A stretch of 6,423 nucleotides of DNA from positions 1 to 6,423 of the forward strand of contig CAIWGR010000200.1 in NCBI GenBank assembly GCA_903912275.1, in the 5' to 3' direction. The position numbers and the translations under genes are program-made. Position 1 is the first letter of the stretch. The number at the start of each line of letters is the position of its first letter. The notes under the pieces were generated by a model. The model did no database searches, was not told where the DNA came from, and saw nothing but the letters and a program-made list of their open reading frames with translations. Of the stretch, positions 1 through 5,946 are shown in pieces. Source of the DNA: an uncultured delta proteobacterium. GTDB lineage: Bacteria; Myxococcota_A; Bradymonadia; REDH01.

Positions 1-1
1 C

Positions 2-76
2 GACAGCGGCACCACCGATACCGGAACCGCTGATACCGGCACGGCCGATACGGGCACCGCTGACACGGGTGTAGCA
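2..76 (+). repeat. Five tandem 15-bp units encoding a D-T-G-T-A linker
   Basis: Units lie at 2-16, 17-31, 32-46, 47-61 and 62-76 and encode DSGTT, DTGTA, DTGTA, DTGTA and DTGVA. The unit is in frame, so gain or loss of copies changes only linker length. The array may continue left of the window. Third-base differences between units (GAT/GAC, ACC/ACG, GGA/GGC/GGG/GGT) show it is not a fresh perfect expansion. It probably acts as a flexible extracellular spacer before the CAP domain. Confidence 0.85.
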
Positions 77-517
77 GACAACTGGCCGGCGGCCTGGACG
101 CGGCTCGAGGCCGACGCGCTCGCTGAGGTGAACGCGGCGCGCGCGCGGGGCGCCGATTGCCACTCGGAGGGTGTCTTCGGGCCGGCGCCTGCGCTTCGCC
201 TGAACCCCATCCTCGTGGGCACCGCACGGGCCATGAGCCAAGACATGGGGGACCGGAACTTCTTTGACCACACCAACCCCGACGGGCTCGACCCCTTCCA
301 GCGCATGGAGGCCGCGGGCTACAACGGCAACGCGATGGGCGAGAACATCGCAGCGGGCTACTCGACCGGCGCAGAGGTGGTGGCGGGCTGGCTCTCGAGC
401 GATGGCCACTGCCGCAACATGATGGACCCCGACTTTGGTGTCATCGGCATCGGCTACGCGAGCGTGCCGGGCTCCGACTACACCGAGTACTGGACGCAGA
501 ACTTCGGCGACCGCTAG
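2..517 (+). CDS. CAP/SCP-domain extracellular protein, C-terminal part (5' end outside window)
   Basis: The reading frame is open from base 2 to the TAG at 515-517, giving 171 visible residues; the true start and any signal peptide lie left of the window. An internal GTG at 128 is not the start, because coding sequence continues upstream. Residues 1-26 are a low-complexity Asp-Thr-Gly-Thr-Ala linker of the kind that follows a lipoprotein or secretion signal. Residues about 37-171 form a CAP (SCP/PR-1) domain. Visible CAP hallmarks are FFDHTNPDG with His90, MGENIAAG with Glu114, GWLSSDGHCRNMM with His136, and the closing YWTQNFG. These His/Glu residues match the conserved CAP cavity. Cys53 and Cys137 could form a disulfide, which would fit an exported protein. 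Bacterial CAP proteins are usually secreted or surface-bound, and their biochemical role is mostly unsettled (lipid or ligand binding has been proposed). Domain identity is firm; function and anchoring are inferred. Confidence 0.9.
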   Translation, partial: DSGTTDTGTADTGTADTGTADTGVADNWPAAWTRLEADALAEVNAARARGADCHSEGVFGPAPALRLNPILVGTARAMSQDMGDRNFFDHTNPDGLDPFQRMEAAGYNGNAMGENIAAGYSTGAEVVAGWLSSDGHCRNMMDPDFGVIGIGYASVPGSDYTEYWTQNFGDR

Positions 518-544
518 CCGATGCGCTCTTCGGCCGGCGCGGTC
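509..544. terminator. Nested inverted repeat at the convergent CAP/sulfotransferase gene ends (possible bidirectional terminator)
   Basis: An outer stem pairs GACCGC (509-514) with GCGGTC (539-544). An inner stem pairs GCCGA (517-521) with TCGGC (530-534) around an 8-base loop. The structure covers both stop codons and the last codons of the sulfotransferase, and would form in transcripts from either strand. There is no T-run on either side, so it is not a classic intrinsic terminator. Short GC-rich stems are common by chance in DNA like this. An alternative pairing of 504-508 with 517-521 also exists. Confidence 0.25.
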
Positions 545-1587
545 CGCTGCGCCGCCGGAGCGAACCCGTGCCGCGCCACGAAGCCGGCCATCCGTTCGTC
601 GACCTCGTCAGGCGTGAGGCCGCAGGCTGCGAGGCTGTAGTCGTGGCTGCTCGCAAAGCGTGCCTGACGGCGGTCGGCGGCGCTGAGCGCCTCGGCAAAG
701 TCGGGCGTCATCTCCCAGCCGAAGTGGGCGTAGATGGCCTCCACAGCCGCGCTCGGCTTGGCAACGAGCTGCTGGTAGTCGAGCACGAAGCGGCGCTCCG
801 CCGGGAGGCGCGCGATGAAGGCCTCGTAGGTGTTGCTGTAGTCCATGAGGAGATCGGCCCAGGCCCGGGTCGCGGCGGGGTTGTAGGCGAGGTCGGGTGA
901 GTGGAGCCGCCAGGGGCGGGAGAACATGCTGACGCCCGACGCCACCGTCTCGTGCGGGTCGCGGACCAGGTAGATGAAGCGGGCGTCGGGGAAGGCCTCG
1001 TCCACCGTCTCGATGCGGCCTGCGAGCAGCACATTCTTGAGGAGCAGGGTGCGGCGCTGCGGGTCGAGCGAGGCCTGCTTGCTCATGTAGCGCCGGAGGA
1101 AGGCGATGAGCGTGGCGCGGACGCGGGCCGGCATGAGGTCGATGTAGCGCAGGTGTCGCAGCTCTTCGGTGAAGGGGAAGGCGAGCCACATGGCAGGCGT
1201 GAGCATGGGGAAGCACCAGAGGCACTCGTCCTCTTCGGGGCGCATGAGGCCGGTGGCGTGGATGCCGTCCCAGCCTGCGAAGGCGGTCCGTTCGATGGCG
1301 CCGATGAGGCGTGCGACGGGGCTGCCGATAAGGCGGTCGAGCGCCGCGAAGGCGTCGTAGATCTTCCGGCTGCTGACCGCCGGGAACATGCTGTCGAACA
1401 TGGTCAGGAAGCGGAAGCGGGCCCGGTCTTGCGCCATCAGTCCGTGGAGGAAGGTGGTGCCGCTGCGGGGCACCGCGACGACGATGACGGGGGCCGGCGT
1501 GGGGGTGGCTGCCGCCTTCGGAAAGAGAAGCGCATCGAGCGCATCGAAGAGCCAGTTCTGCGTGATGACGAAGAGGTAGTAGCCCAC
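514..1587 (-). CDS. Sulfotransferase family protein (Sulfotransfer_3 / PAPS-dependent type)
   Basis: From the only canonical in-frame start (GTG at 1587-1585) this gives 357 residues. Such enzymes move a sulfuryl group from PAPS to a hydroxyl or amine of a sugar, lipid or other small molecule; the acceptor cannot be told here. The 5'-phosphosulfate-binding loop is PRSGTTF (residues 40-46), after a hydrophobic strand VIVVAV. The 3'-phosphate-binding region is YLVRDPHETVASG (about 206-218, with Arg209 and Ser217), preceded by LLLKN and FPDARF. RPEEDE at 116-121 is also typical of this family. The GTG has no Shine-Dalgarno sequence. The frame stays open upstream to a stop at 1737-1735 and encodes a basic, hydrophobic stretch (LRIILRALFSRRW, then LRRLAGISLLVGYYLF) resembling the usual N-terminus of membrane-associated members. 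The real protein therefore probably starts further up, perhaps at CTG 1683-1681 (389 residues), with GGAG six bases before it. Its stop overlaps the CAP gene stop. Family call firm, start uncertain. Confidence 0.9.
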   Translation of the reverse strand: MGYYLFVITQNWLFDALDALLFPKAAATPTPAPVIVVAVPRSGTTFLHGLMAQDRARFRFLTMFDSMFPAVSSRKIYDAFAALDRLIGSPVARLIGAIERTAFAGWDGIHATGLMRPEEDECLWCFPMLTPAMWLAFPFTEELRHLRYIDLMPARVRATLIAFLRRYMSKQASLDPQRRTLLLKNVLLAGRIETVDEAFPDARFIYLVRDPHETVASGVSMFSRPWRLHSPDLAYNPAATRAWADLLMDYSNTYEAFIARLPAERRFVLDYQQLVAKPSAAVEAIYAHFGWEMTPDFAEALSAADRRQARFASSHDYSLAACGLTPDEVDERMAGFVARHGFAPAAQRTAPAEERIG

Positions 1588-1707
1588 CAGCAGCGAGATG
1601 CCGGCAAGCCGTCGCAGACCGAACCAGCGGCGCGAGAAGAGCGCGCGCAGGATGATGCGGAGGGTGGGGAGATGGGGGAACAGGCAGGGCTCCGGAGCAG
1701 GCCGAAC

Positions 1708-1819
1708 CTCCTCTGCGGGGAGGGCGTTGCGGTGTCAACGGCGGCGGCCTCCCGCGGTGGCGCAGGAAGGTTGCACGACGGCCTGCAAGTTACCACGATG
1801 CGGGTCGTACGCAGAGGAG
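1708..1819. repeat. Inverted 10-mer CGCAGAGGAG facing both divergent genes
   Basis: CGCAGAGGAG occurs on the plus strand at 1810-1819 and on the minus strand at 1717-1708, with 92 bases between the arms. The plus copy contains the Shine-Dalgarno sequence of the beta-helix gene. The minus copy continues as GAGGAGGT, a strong Shine-Dalgarno-like string lacking a canonical in-frame start at normal distance. A plus-strand transcript starting left of 1708 could pair the arms and hide the ribosome site. The repeat itself is seen directly; any role is inference. Confidence 0.4.
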
Positions 1820-1822
1820 AGG
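1813..1822 (+). promoter_or_regulatory. Ribosome binding site of the beta-helix gene
   Basis: AGAGGAGAGG ends five bases before the GTG at 1828, a good Shine-Dalgarno match at normal spacing. This decides the start in favour of GTG 1828 over the in-frame ATG at 1798, which has no purine-rich site before it. Confidence 0.7.
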
Positions 1823-1827
1823 ACGCC

Positions 1828-3036
1828 GTGTCGAAGTCGCTGTTGGAGGAGCTGTTGGCCAAGGGGGTGGAGATCCCCGCGCCGAGTTCGGTGGTGGTCG
1901 AAGATCTGGATGTGTCGCGCATCGAGGCGGGCGTGGTCCTCTATCCGGGCTGTGTCGTGCGCGGTCGCGAGACGCTGCTGCGGGCCGGAACCAGGCTCGG
2001 CCGCGCCGGCGGCGGCTATTTCGAGAATGTGCGCTGCGGCGAGCGGTGCGACCTCTACGGCGGCTACTTTGAGGATGCGGTCTTCCTCGCCGATGTGACC
2101 ATGCGTGGCCACGCCGAGGTGCGGGGCGGGACGCTGCTCGAGGAGGGGTGCGAGGCGGCCCATCATGTTGGCTACAAGATGACGGTCTGCCTGCCCTACG
2201 TGGTGGCAGGAAGCCTCATCAACTTCTGCGACGCGCTGGTTTCCGGCGGCACGAGCCGGAGCGACCACAGCGAGATTGGCAGCACGCTGGCGCTCTACAA
2301 TTTCACGCCCTGGGGCGACAAGTATGCGAGCCTCTTCGGCGGCGTTGCGCGGGGCGTCTTCCTGCGCGAGCGGCCCATCTTCGTCGGCGGCCAGACCCAG
2401 GTGGTGAGCCCCGTGCGTGTGGGCTTTGGCGCGGTGCTGACGGCCGGCTCCGCGGTGCGCCGCGATGTGCCCGAAGACCGGCTCTACGGCGAGGCAACGA
2501 CGGTCATCGATGAGCCCTTCGATGCGGTCCGGTACGGCGCGCTGCTGCCCAAGTTCGAGGCGACGCGCGACTTCACCGGCAACCTCTGGGCGCTCATCGC
2601 CTGGTACGAGCGGGTGCGGATCCCGACCGCCAAAGATGCGCTCGAGCGTGCTCTCTACGAGGCCGCGCTGCAGCAGCTCCGCGCGGGCGTCGCAGAGCGG
2701 GTGAAGCGGCTTGGCAAGGTGGCCTCCAAGCTCGAGGCCTCGCGTCTTTCGCACGAGGCTGCGGCGGCCGCGGGTGGCGAGGCTGCGGCCCGTCACGCCA
2801 AGCGTGCTGCGGAGCATGCGGCGGTGCAGGCGGCCTGGCCGGCCTGGGAGGCAGCGATGAAGCAGCCCGCGATGCCGCCGCTCGAGGCGCTCGATAGCGT
2901 CGCGGCGAGCTACGTCGCATGGCGCGGCGACACCGGCCGACAGCTGGTCGATTTTGTGCGGAAAGGGGTCGCAGATGGCGAGCGGTTGGCCGCAGTCGAT
3001 GCGCTCGTAGAGGTGGTGCAGGCGGTGTCTCAGTGA
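1828..3036 (+). CDS. GlmU C-terminal-like left-handed beta-helix protein with helical C-terminal extension
   Basis: This 402-residue protein starts at GTG 1828, chosen for its ribosome site. Residues about 15-222 are built of loose hexapeptide repeats (such as IEAGVVLYPGCVV and VRVGFGAVLTAGSAV), the signature of left-handed beta-helix acyltransferase or sugar-nucleotide enzymes. The segment SRSDHSEIGS (143-152), NFTPWGDK (158-165), then FVGGQTQVVSPVRVG and SAVRRDVPED parallels the GlmU acetyltransferase domain order (NYDGANK, then the IGD...LVAPV...DV block). The N-terminal uridylyltransferase domain of GlmU, with its GTRM-type motif, is absent, so this is not a bifunctional GlmU. Residues about 240-266 (KFEATRDFTGNLWALIAWYERVR) begin a helical region. 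An Ala/Glu/Lys-rich, possibly coiled segment follows (about 270-345) with a Trp-Pro-x-Trp break. It could transfer an acyl group to a nucleotide sugar, or have lost catalysis and be structural. It overlaps the next gene by four bases. Fold call firm, reaction uncertain. Confidence 0.83.
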   Translation: MSKSLLEELLAKGVEIPAPSSVVVEDLDVSRIEAGVVLYPGCVVRGRETLLRAGTRLGRAGGGYFENVRCGERCDLYGGYFEDAVFLADVTMRGHAEVRGGTLLEEGCEAAHHVGYKMTVCLPYVVAGSLINFCDALVSGGTSRSDHSEIGSTLALYNFTPWGDKYASLFGGVARGVFLRERPIFVGGQTQVVSPVRVGFGAVLTAGSAVRRDVPEDRLYGEATTVIDEPFDAVRYGALLPKFEATRDFTGNLWALIAWYERVRIPTAKDALERALYEAALQQLRAGVAERVKRLGKVASKLEASRLSHEAAAAAGGEAAARHAKRAAEHAAVQAAWPAWEAAMKQPAMPPLEALDSVAASYVAWRGDTGRQLVDFVRKGVADGERLAAVDALVEVVQAVSQ

Positions 3037-5249
3037 GGTCGCTTCTCTTTGCCCTCCTCGCCTTTCTCCCCGTCGTCGCCACCGCCCAAGAGGCCGCGCC
3101 GCTGAAGGAGCTCGCCATCCTGCCCCGCCAGATTGCGGCACCGCAGGTCACGGGTTCGATGGCACAGCTCTCGCTCACGCTCGACGGTGTGGCCTCGGAG
3201 AGCGCCTGGGCCAACGCGATGCCGCTCACGGGCTTCTCGCCCTTCTCGCCGGACGACGAGGGCGAGGCTGGTTTTGCGGTCAACGGCCGAGTCATCCGCA
3301 CCGGCGACGCGCTCTGGTTCACCGTCGATGTCGCCATCCCCGAATCGCAGCTCAACCGGGGGCTCGGGCCCCGCGACGGCTTTCCGAGCGGCGACTATGT
3401 GGAGCTCCAGCTCGACCCCTTCGCGACAGGGCTGCGTGCCTACTCCTTCATCGTGAACGCCTCGGGCCAGCTCCGCGATGCGACCGTCAACGATGTCGCC
3501 TCCGCCGACCCCTCGTGGGACTCGCTCTTCGATGCTGCGGTGACCGTCTACCCAGACCACTGGACCGTGGAGGCGAAGATTCCCTTCTCGTCGCTTCCGC
3601 ATCCGACCAGTGGCACCGCCTGGCGCATGAACCTCTTCGCCACGAGCTGGCACCTGCAACAGACGGTGGTCTGGTCGCATATCCAGCGCGACCTCCCCAA
3701 CCGGCTCTCGCAGGCCGGCACGATGGGCGGCATGGAGGGGCTCTACAGCTCGGGCGGCCTCTCCCTCTTCCCCGCCGTGACGCTCGATGCGTCGAACGAG
3801 AAGGGCGACCTCTCGCTCGACGGCCTGGAGTTCAACCGCACCGGGCTAGAGGCCGATGCCGGCGCGCTCCGCCCGAGCCTGGGTGTGCTCTGGCAACCCA
3901 AGCCGCAGAGCCGCGTCGAGGCAGTCTGGAACCCCGACTACTCGCAGGTCGAGGCCGACGCGGGGCAGCTCGCCGTCAACAACCGCTTCGCCCTCTTTCT
4001 CGAAGAGAAGCGCCCCTTCTTCCTCGAAGGCCAAGACCTCTTCACGCTGCCGACGCAGCTCATCTACACCCGCTCCATCGGCCGTCCGCTCTATGCTGTG
4101 AAGGGTCTTACGGAATGGGAATCGGGTCGCGCCGGAGTCATCGCTGCCTATGACGTCGAGACGGCGCGCCGCCGTGCCGATGGCGAGAGCCTCGTGTTGG
4201 CGGAGCGGAGCCAGTTCGATGCAGGCGAGCGCAACGTGGTGGGGCAGACGCTCACCTTCCGGCAGGCCGACCCAGATGAGGCGGGTGACGAGAAGTCCTC
4301 CAACGTGGTCGCTGGCGTCGACGGCGCCTTCTACCTCCTCCCCACCCTCCGCCTGAAGAGCGACCTCTCGGCCAGCCACACCGAGCAGGGCAACCTGGCG
4401 CCCGACGGCACGGCGGCGAACACCACGCTGAGTTGGGAGCAGAAGAAGTTCCGGTTCGCCACCCAGTGGCAGCGCATCGACGAGGACTTCCGCGCCGATG
4501 TCGGCTTCGTAAACCGGGCGGGCTACCAGATGGTGAAGGCCAAGCTCGACGGCTACTACCGCAGCAGCGAGGGGCGGGTGAGCTACGCCAGCCCCGGCAT
4601 CTGGCAGCAGCAGTACTGGGACATGGAGGGCAACGAGGTGGAGAGCGTGACGGGCGCCAACACCTACCTCCAGACCTCCGACCGGAGCTGGCTCTTTGCC
4701 ACCTTCACCTACAACCGGGAGCGAGAGGAGCAGACGGGCGCCTGGCTCGAGACACCTGTGTCGGAGGTGGCTGCCGGCGTGGAGCCGACCGACTGGCTCT
4801 CTGCGGAGGGCGGCACACGCGTGGGCGATGCGGTGATCCGCGACGAGGCCATCCTTGGCACCGATGCGGAGGGCAACACCAATCCGGCGCGTGTTGGCTT
4901 CGAGCTCTCGCCCTACGCCAACGCCGTTATCCGTCCCTTCCCCTCCATGGCGCTCACGGTCGACTGGCAGTCGCGTGGCCTCTTCGACGAGGCCGGCGGC
5001 AAGGAGCTCTCGCAGCAGCACATCCTGCGCGGAAAGCTGCAGCACTGGTTCCACCGCACCGCAGACTTCCGCTACATCTACGAGTGGGACAGCCTGACCG
5101 AGGCGGCATCGCAGGACCTGCTCTTCTCCTACCAGCCGATGCCCGGCACGGTCTTCTACTCAGGCCTCCGCTTCGACGGCACGCCCGACGACCAGACCGA
5201 CCAATGGAGCCTCTTCATCAAGGGTTCGCTGCGGCTCGAGGCGCTCTAG
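3033..5249 (+). CDS. DUF5916-family outer-membrane protein with N-terminal CBM9/DOMON-like domain
   Basis: From GTG 3033, which overlaps the upstream stop as GTGA, the protein has 738 residues, within the usual range for the family. Residues 1-18 (MRSLLFALLAFLPVVATA, then QE) form a clear Sec signal peptide, which supports this start over longer open frame to the left. Residues about 45-215 are a CBM9-like beta-sandwich, with the opening LDGVASESAW, then GDYVELQLDPF and WTVEAKIPFSSL. The family signature lies at 300-334: NPDYSQVEADAGQ, VNNRFALF, EEKRPFFLEG, followed by YTRSIG. The rest (about 350-738) alternates polar and aromatic residues as in a transmembrane beta-barrel, with DVGFVNRAGYQ in the middle, and ends in SLFIKGSLRLEAL. 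It should reside in the outer membrane with the CBM9-like part exposed or periplasmic. Ligand binding or polymer handling is plausible, but no DUF5916 function is established to my knowledge. Translational coupling to the beta-helix protein is the strongest functional hint. Confidence 0.93.
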   Translation: MRSLLFALLAFLPVVATAQEAAPLKELAILPRQIAAPQVTGSMAQLSLTLDGVASESAWANAMPLTGFSPFSPDDEGEAGFAVNGRVIRTGDALWFTVDVAIPESQLNRGLGPRDGFPSGDYVELQLDPFATGLRAYSFIVNASGQLRDATVNDVASADPSWDSLFDAAVTVYPDHWTVEAKIPFSSLPHPTSGTAWRMNLFATSWHLQQTVVWSHIQRDLPNRLSQAGTMGGMEGLYSSGGLSLFPAVTLDASNEKGDLSLDGLEFNRTGLEADAGALRPSLGVLWQPKPQSRVEAVWNPDYSQVEADAGQLAVNNRFALFLEEKRPFFLEGQDLFTLPTQLIYTRSIGRPLYAVKGLTEWESGRAGVIAAYDVETARRRADGESLVLAERSQFDAGERNVVGQTLTFRQADPDEAGDEKSSNVVAGVDGAFYLLPTLRLKSDLSASHTEQGNLAPDGTAANTTLSWEQKKFRFATQWQRIDEDFRADVGFVNRAGYQMVKAKLDGYYRSSEGRVSYASPGIWQQQYWDMEGNEVESVTGANTYLQTSDRSWLFATFTYNREREEQTGAWLETPVSEVAAGVEPTDWLSAEGGTRVGDAVIRDEAILGTDAEGNTNPARVGFELSPYANAVIRPFPSMALTVDWQSRGLFDEAGGKELSQQHILRGKLQHWFHRTADFRYIYEWDSLTEAASQDLLFSYQPMPGTVFYSGLRFDGTPDDQTDQWSLFIKGSLRLEAL

Positions 5250-5253
5250 CCGC
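5231..5253. terminator. Hairpin over the convergent stop codons (possible bidirectional terminator)
   Basis: GCGGCT (5231-5236) pairs with AGCCGC (5248-5253). Inside, GAG (5238-5240) pairs with CTC (5244-5246) around a GCG loop, with one C/T mismatch between the stems. The hairpin covers the barrel stop (5247-5249) and touches the stop of the opposing gene (5255-5253). It is symmetric, so both transcripts would form it. No U-tract follows in either direction, so factor-dependent termination or mere mRNA-end structure is equally possible. Confidence 0.33.
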
Positions 5254-5945
5254 TACGACCGGAGGATGGGTGCAAAGCCGCGGCTGCGGGCCCGTTCGAG
5301 CAGCGCGCGCAGCAGGCCGAGCCGCTCCGCATCGTCGAGCGACGAGGCGATGGTGTCTGCGCTGCCGAGCAGCCGAATGGCGACTGGTTTGAGGGCATCT
5401 GCGACGGCCATCAGCTCGGGACGGACGGCGTCGAGGTCAGCCTCGCGCGCAGCGAGTTCGAGCTGCCGGATGGCCTCTGCGAGCAGGCTGCGCAGGCTCT
5501 CGCACATCGAGGGCACGGGCTCCGCTGTGCCGATGGTGTCGCGCAGCCGCACAAGCAGCGGGAGCGCCTGCAGCACCGAGCTCGCGCGCCCGATGCCGAA
5601 GCCGAGGTAGAACCAGGCTTGGAGGCGGCCCATCTGCTTGGCGTCTGCGATGTAGGACCAGCGGTTGACGATGTCGAAGACCCCGTTGGTGAGGAGCAGC
5701 CGGTAGTCGTCCACGCCGTTCGGCAGCGGCCAGGCAACGCTGTGGGCCGCTCCGACGAGGGCGCAGAGGGCCTCCATCCGCTCGCGGGTCGCCAGCGCGT
5801 CGTCGGCCACGAGCGTGAAGGCGTGGCTCAGCGGTTCGAGCCCGCCCGCAGCGGGAGAGGCCGCCGCGACTACCTCCATGCCGTCGAAGAAGAAGCCGGA
5901 GGCCGCAGGCAGATAGCCGAGCTCGAAGGCCTGCGCGGGCTGCAT
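5253..5945 (-). CDS. Uncharacterised helical protein coupled to a GH13 gene
   Basis: I do not recognise this protein. It has 230 residues from ATG 5945-5943 to TAG 5255-5253. The start follows the GH13 stop after one base (TGA-G-ATG) with no evident Shine-Dalgarno sequence, so translation probably depends on coupling to the upstream gene. There is no signal peptide and no clear membrane helix. The N-terminal part (MQPAQAFELGYLPAASGFFFDGM) is mixed. From about residue 35 the sequence looks almost entirely alpha-helical, with Leu/Ala/Arg-rich heptad-like stretches at about 145-175 and 205-225. A hydrophobic, aromatic patch (FDIVNRWSYIADAKQMGRLQAWFYLGFGIG, about 90-119, given here as the core of the domain) is probably the packed centre. 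No catalytic motif is visible. It may be a cytoplasmic partner of the enzyme or simply a co-transcribed protein. It is a real gene by its coding pattern and tight junctions. Confidence 0.75.
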   Translation of the reverse strand: MQPAQAFELGYLPAASGFFFDGMEVVAAASPAAGGLEPLSHAFTLVADDALATRERMEALCALVGAAHSVAWPLPNGVDDYRLLLTNGVFDIVNRWSYIADAKQMGRLQAWFYLGFGIGRASSVLQALPLLVRLRDTIGTAEPVPSMCESLRSLLAEAIRQLELAAREADLDAVRPELMAVADALKPVAIRLLGSADTIASSLDDAERLGLLRALLERARSRGFAPILRS

Positions 5946-5946
5946 C

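Larger units (their letters stand above)
1684..1827. promoter_or_regulatory. Divergent intergenic region between the sulfotransferase and the beta-helix/barrel pair
   Basis: Transcription must leave this stretch in both directions if the genes are read as annotated. No convincing sigma-70 pair is visible: a perfect TTGACA lies on the minus strand (1738-1733), but no -10-like hexamer sits 16-18 bases on. On the plus strand TTGCAC (1771-1776) with CACGAT (1794-1799) has the right spacing but weak matches. The region holds an inverted 10-mer, listed separately. An ATG at 1798 lies in frame with the beta-helix gene but has no good ribosome site. Confidence 0.4.

Noticed and set aside
2..76. CRISPR or satellite reading of the 15-bp repeats
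   Set aside because: The repeats are directly tandem without spacers, in frame, and encode a protein linker.
608..1738. 376-residue minus-strand frame overlapping the sulfotransferase
   Set aside because: It is an Arg/Pro/His-rich out-of-frame shadow, as expected in high-GC coding DNA; the sulfotransferase frame carries all the motifs.
1710..1738. Minus-strand sigma-70 promoter with a perfect TTGACA
   Set aside because: No -10-like hexamer lies at 16-18 bases (CAGAGG is found), so the -35 match alone is not enough.
1758..1775. Possible sigma-54 promoter (TGGCGC ... TTGCA)
   Set aside because: The GG and GC elements are separated by 12 bases rather than the required 10.
901..1827. Open plus-strand frame upstream of the beta-helix gene, joining it into one 711-residue frame
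   Set aside because: It runs antisense to the well-supported sulfotransferase, its translation is Gly/Glu/Arg-rich without domain character, and the ribosome site plus homology place the start at 1828.
1735..3141. 468-residue minus-strand frame opposite the beta-helix gene
   Set aside because: It is an antisense shadow with low-complexity His/Arg/Ala content and no recognisable motif; the plus-strand gene has a ribosome site and a clear fold.
3846..5054. 402-residue minus-strand frame opposite the barrel gene
   Set aside because: It is antisense to the DUF5916 signature and barrel region; its composition is typical of a complement-frame artefact.
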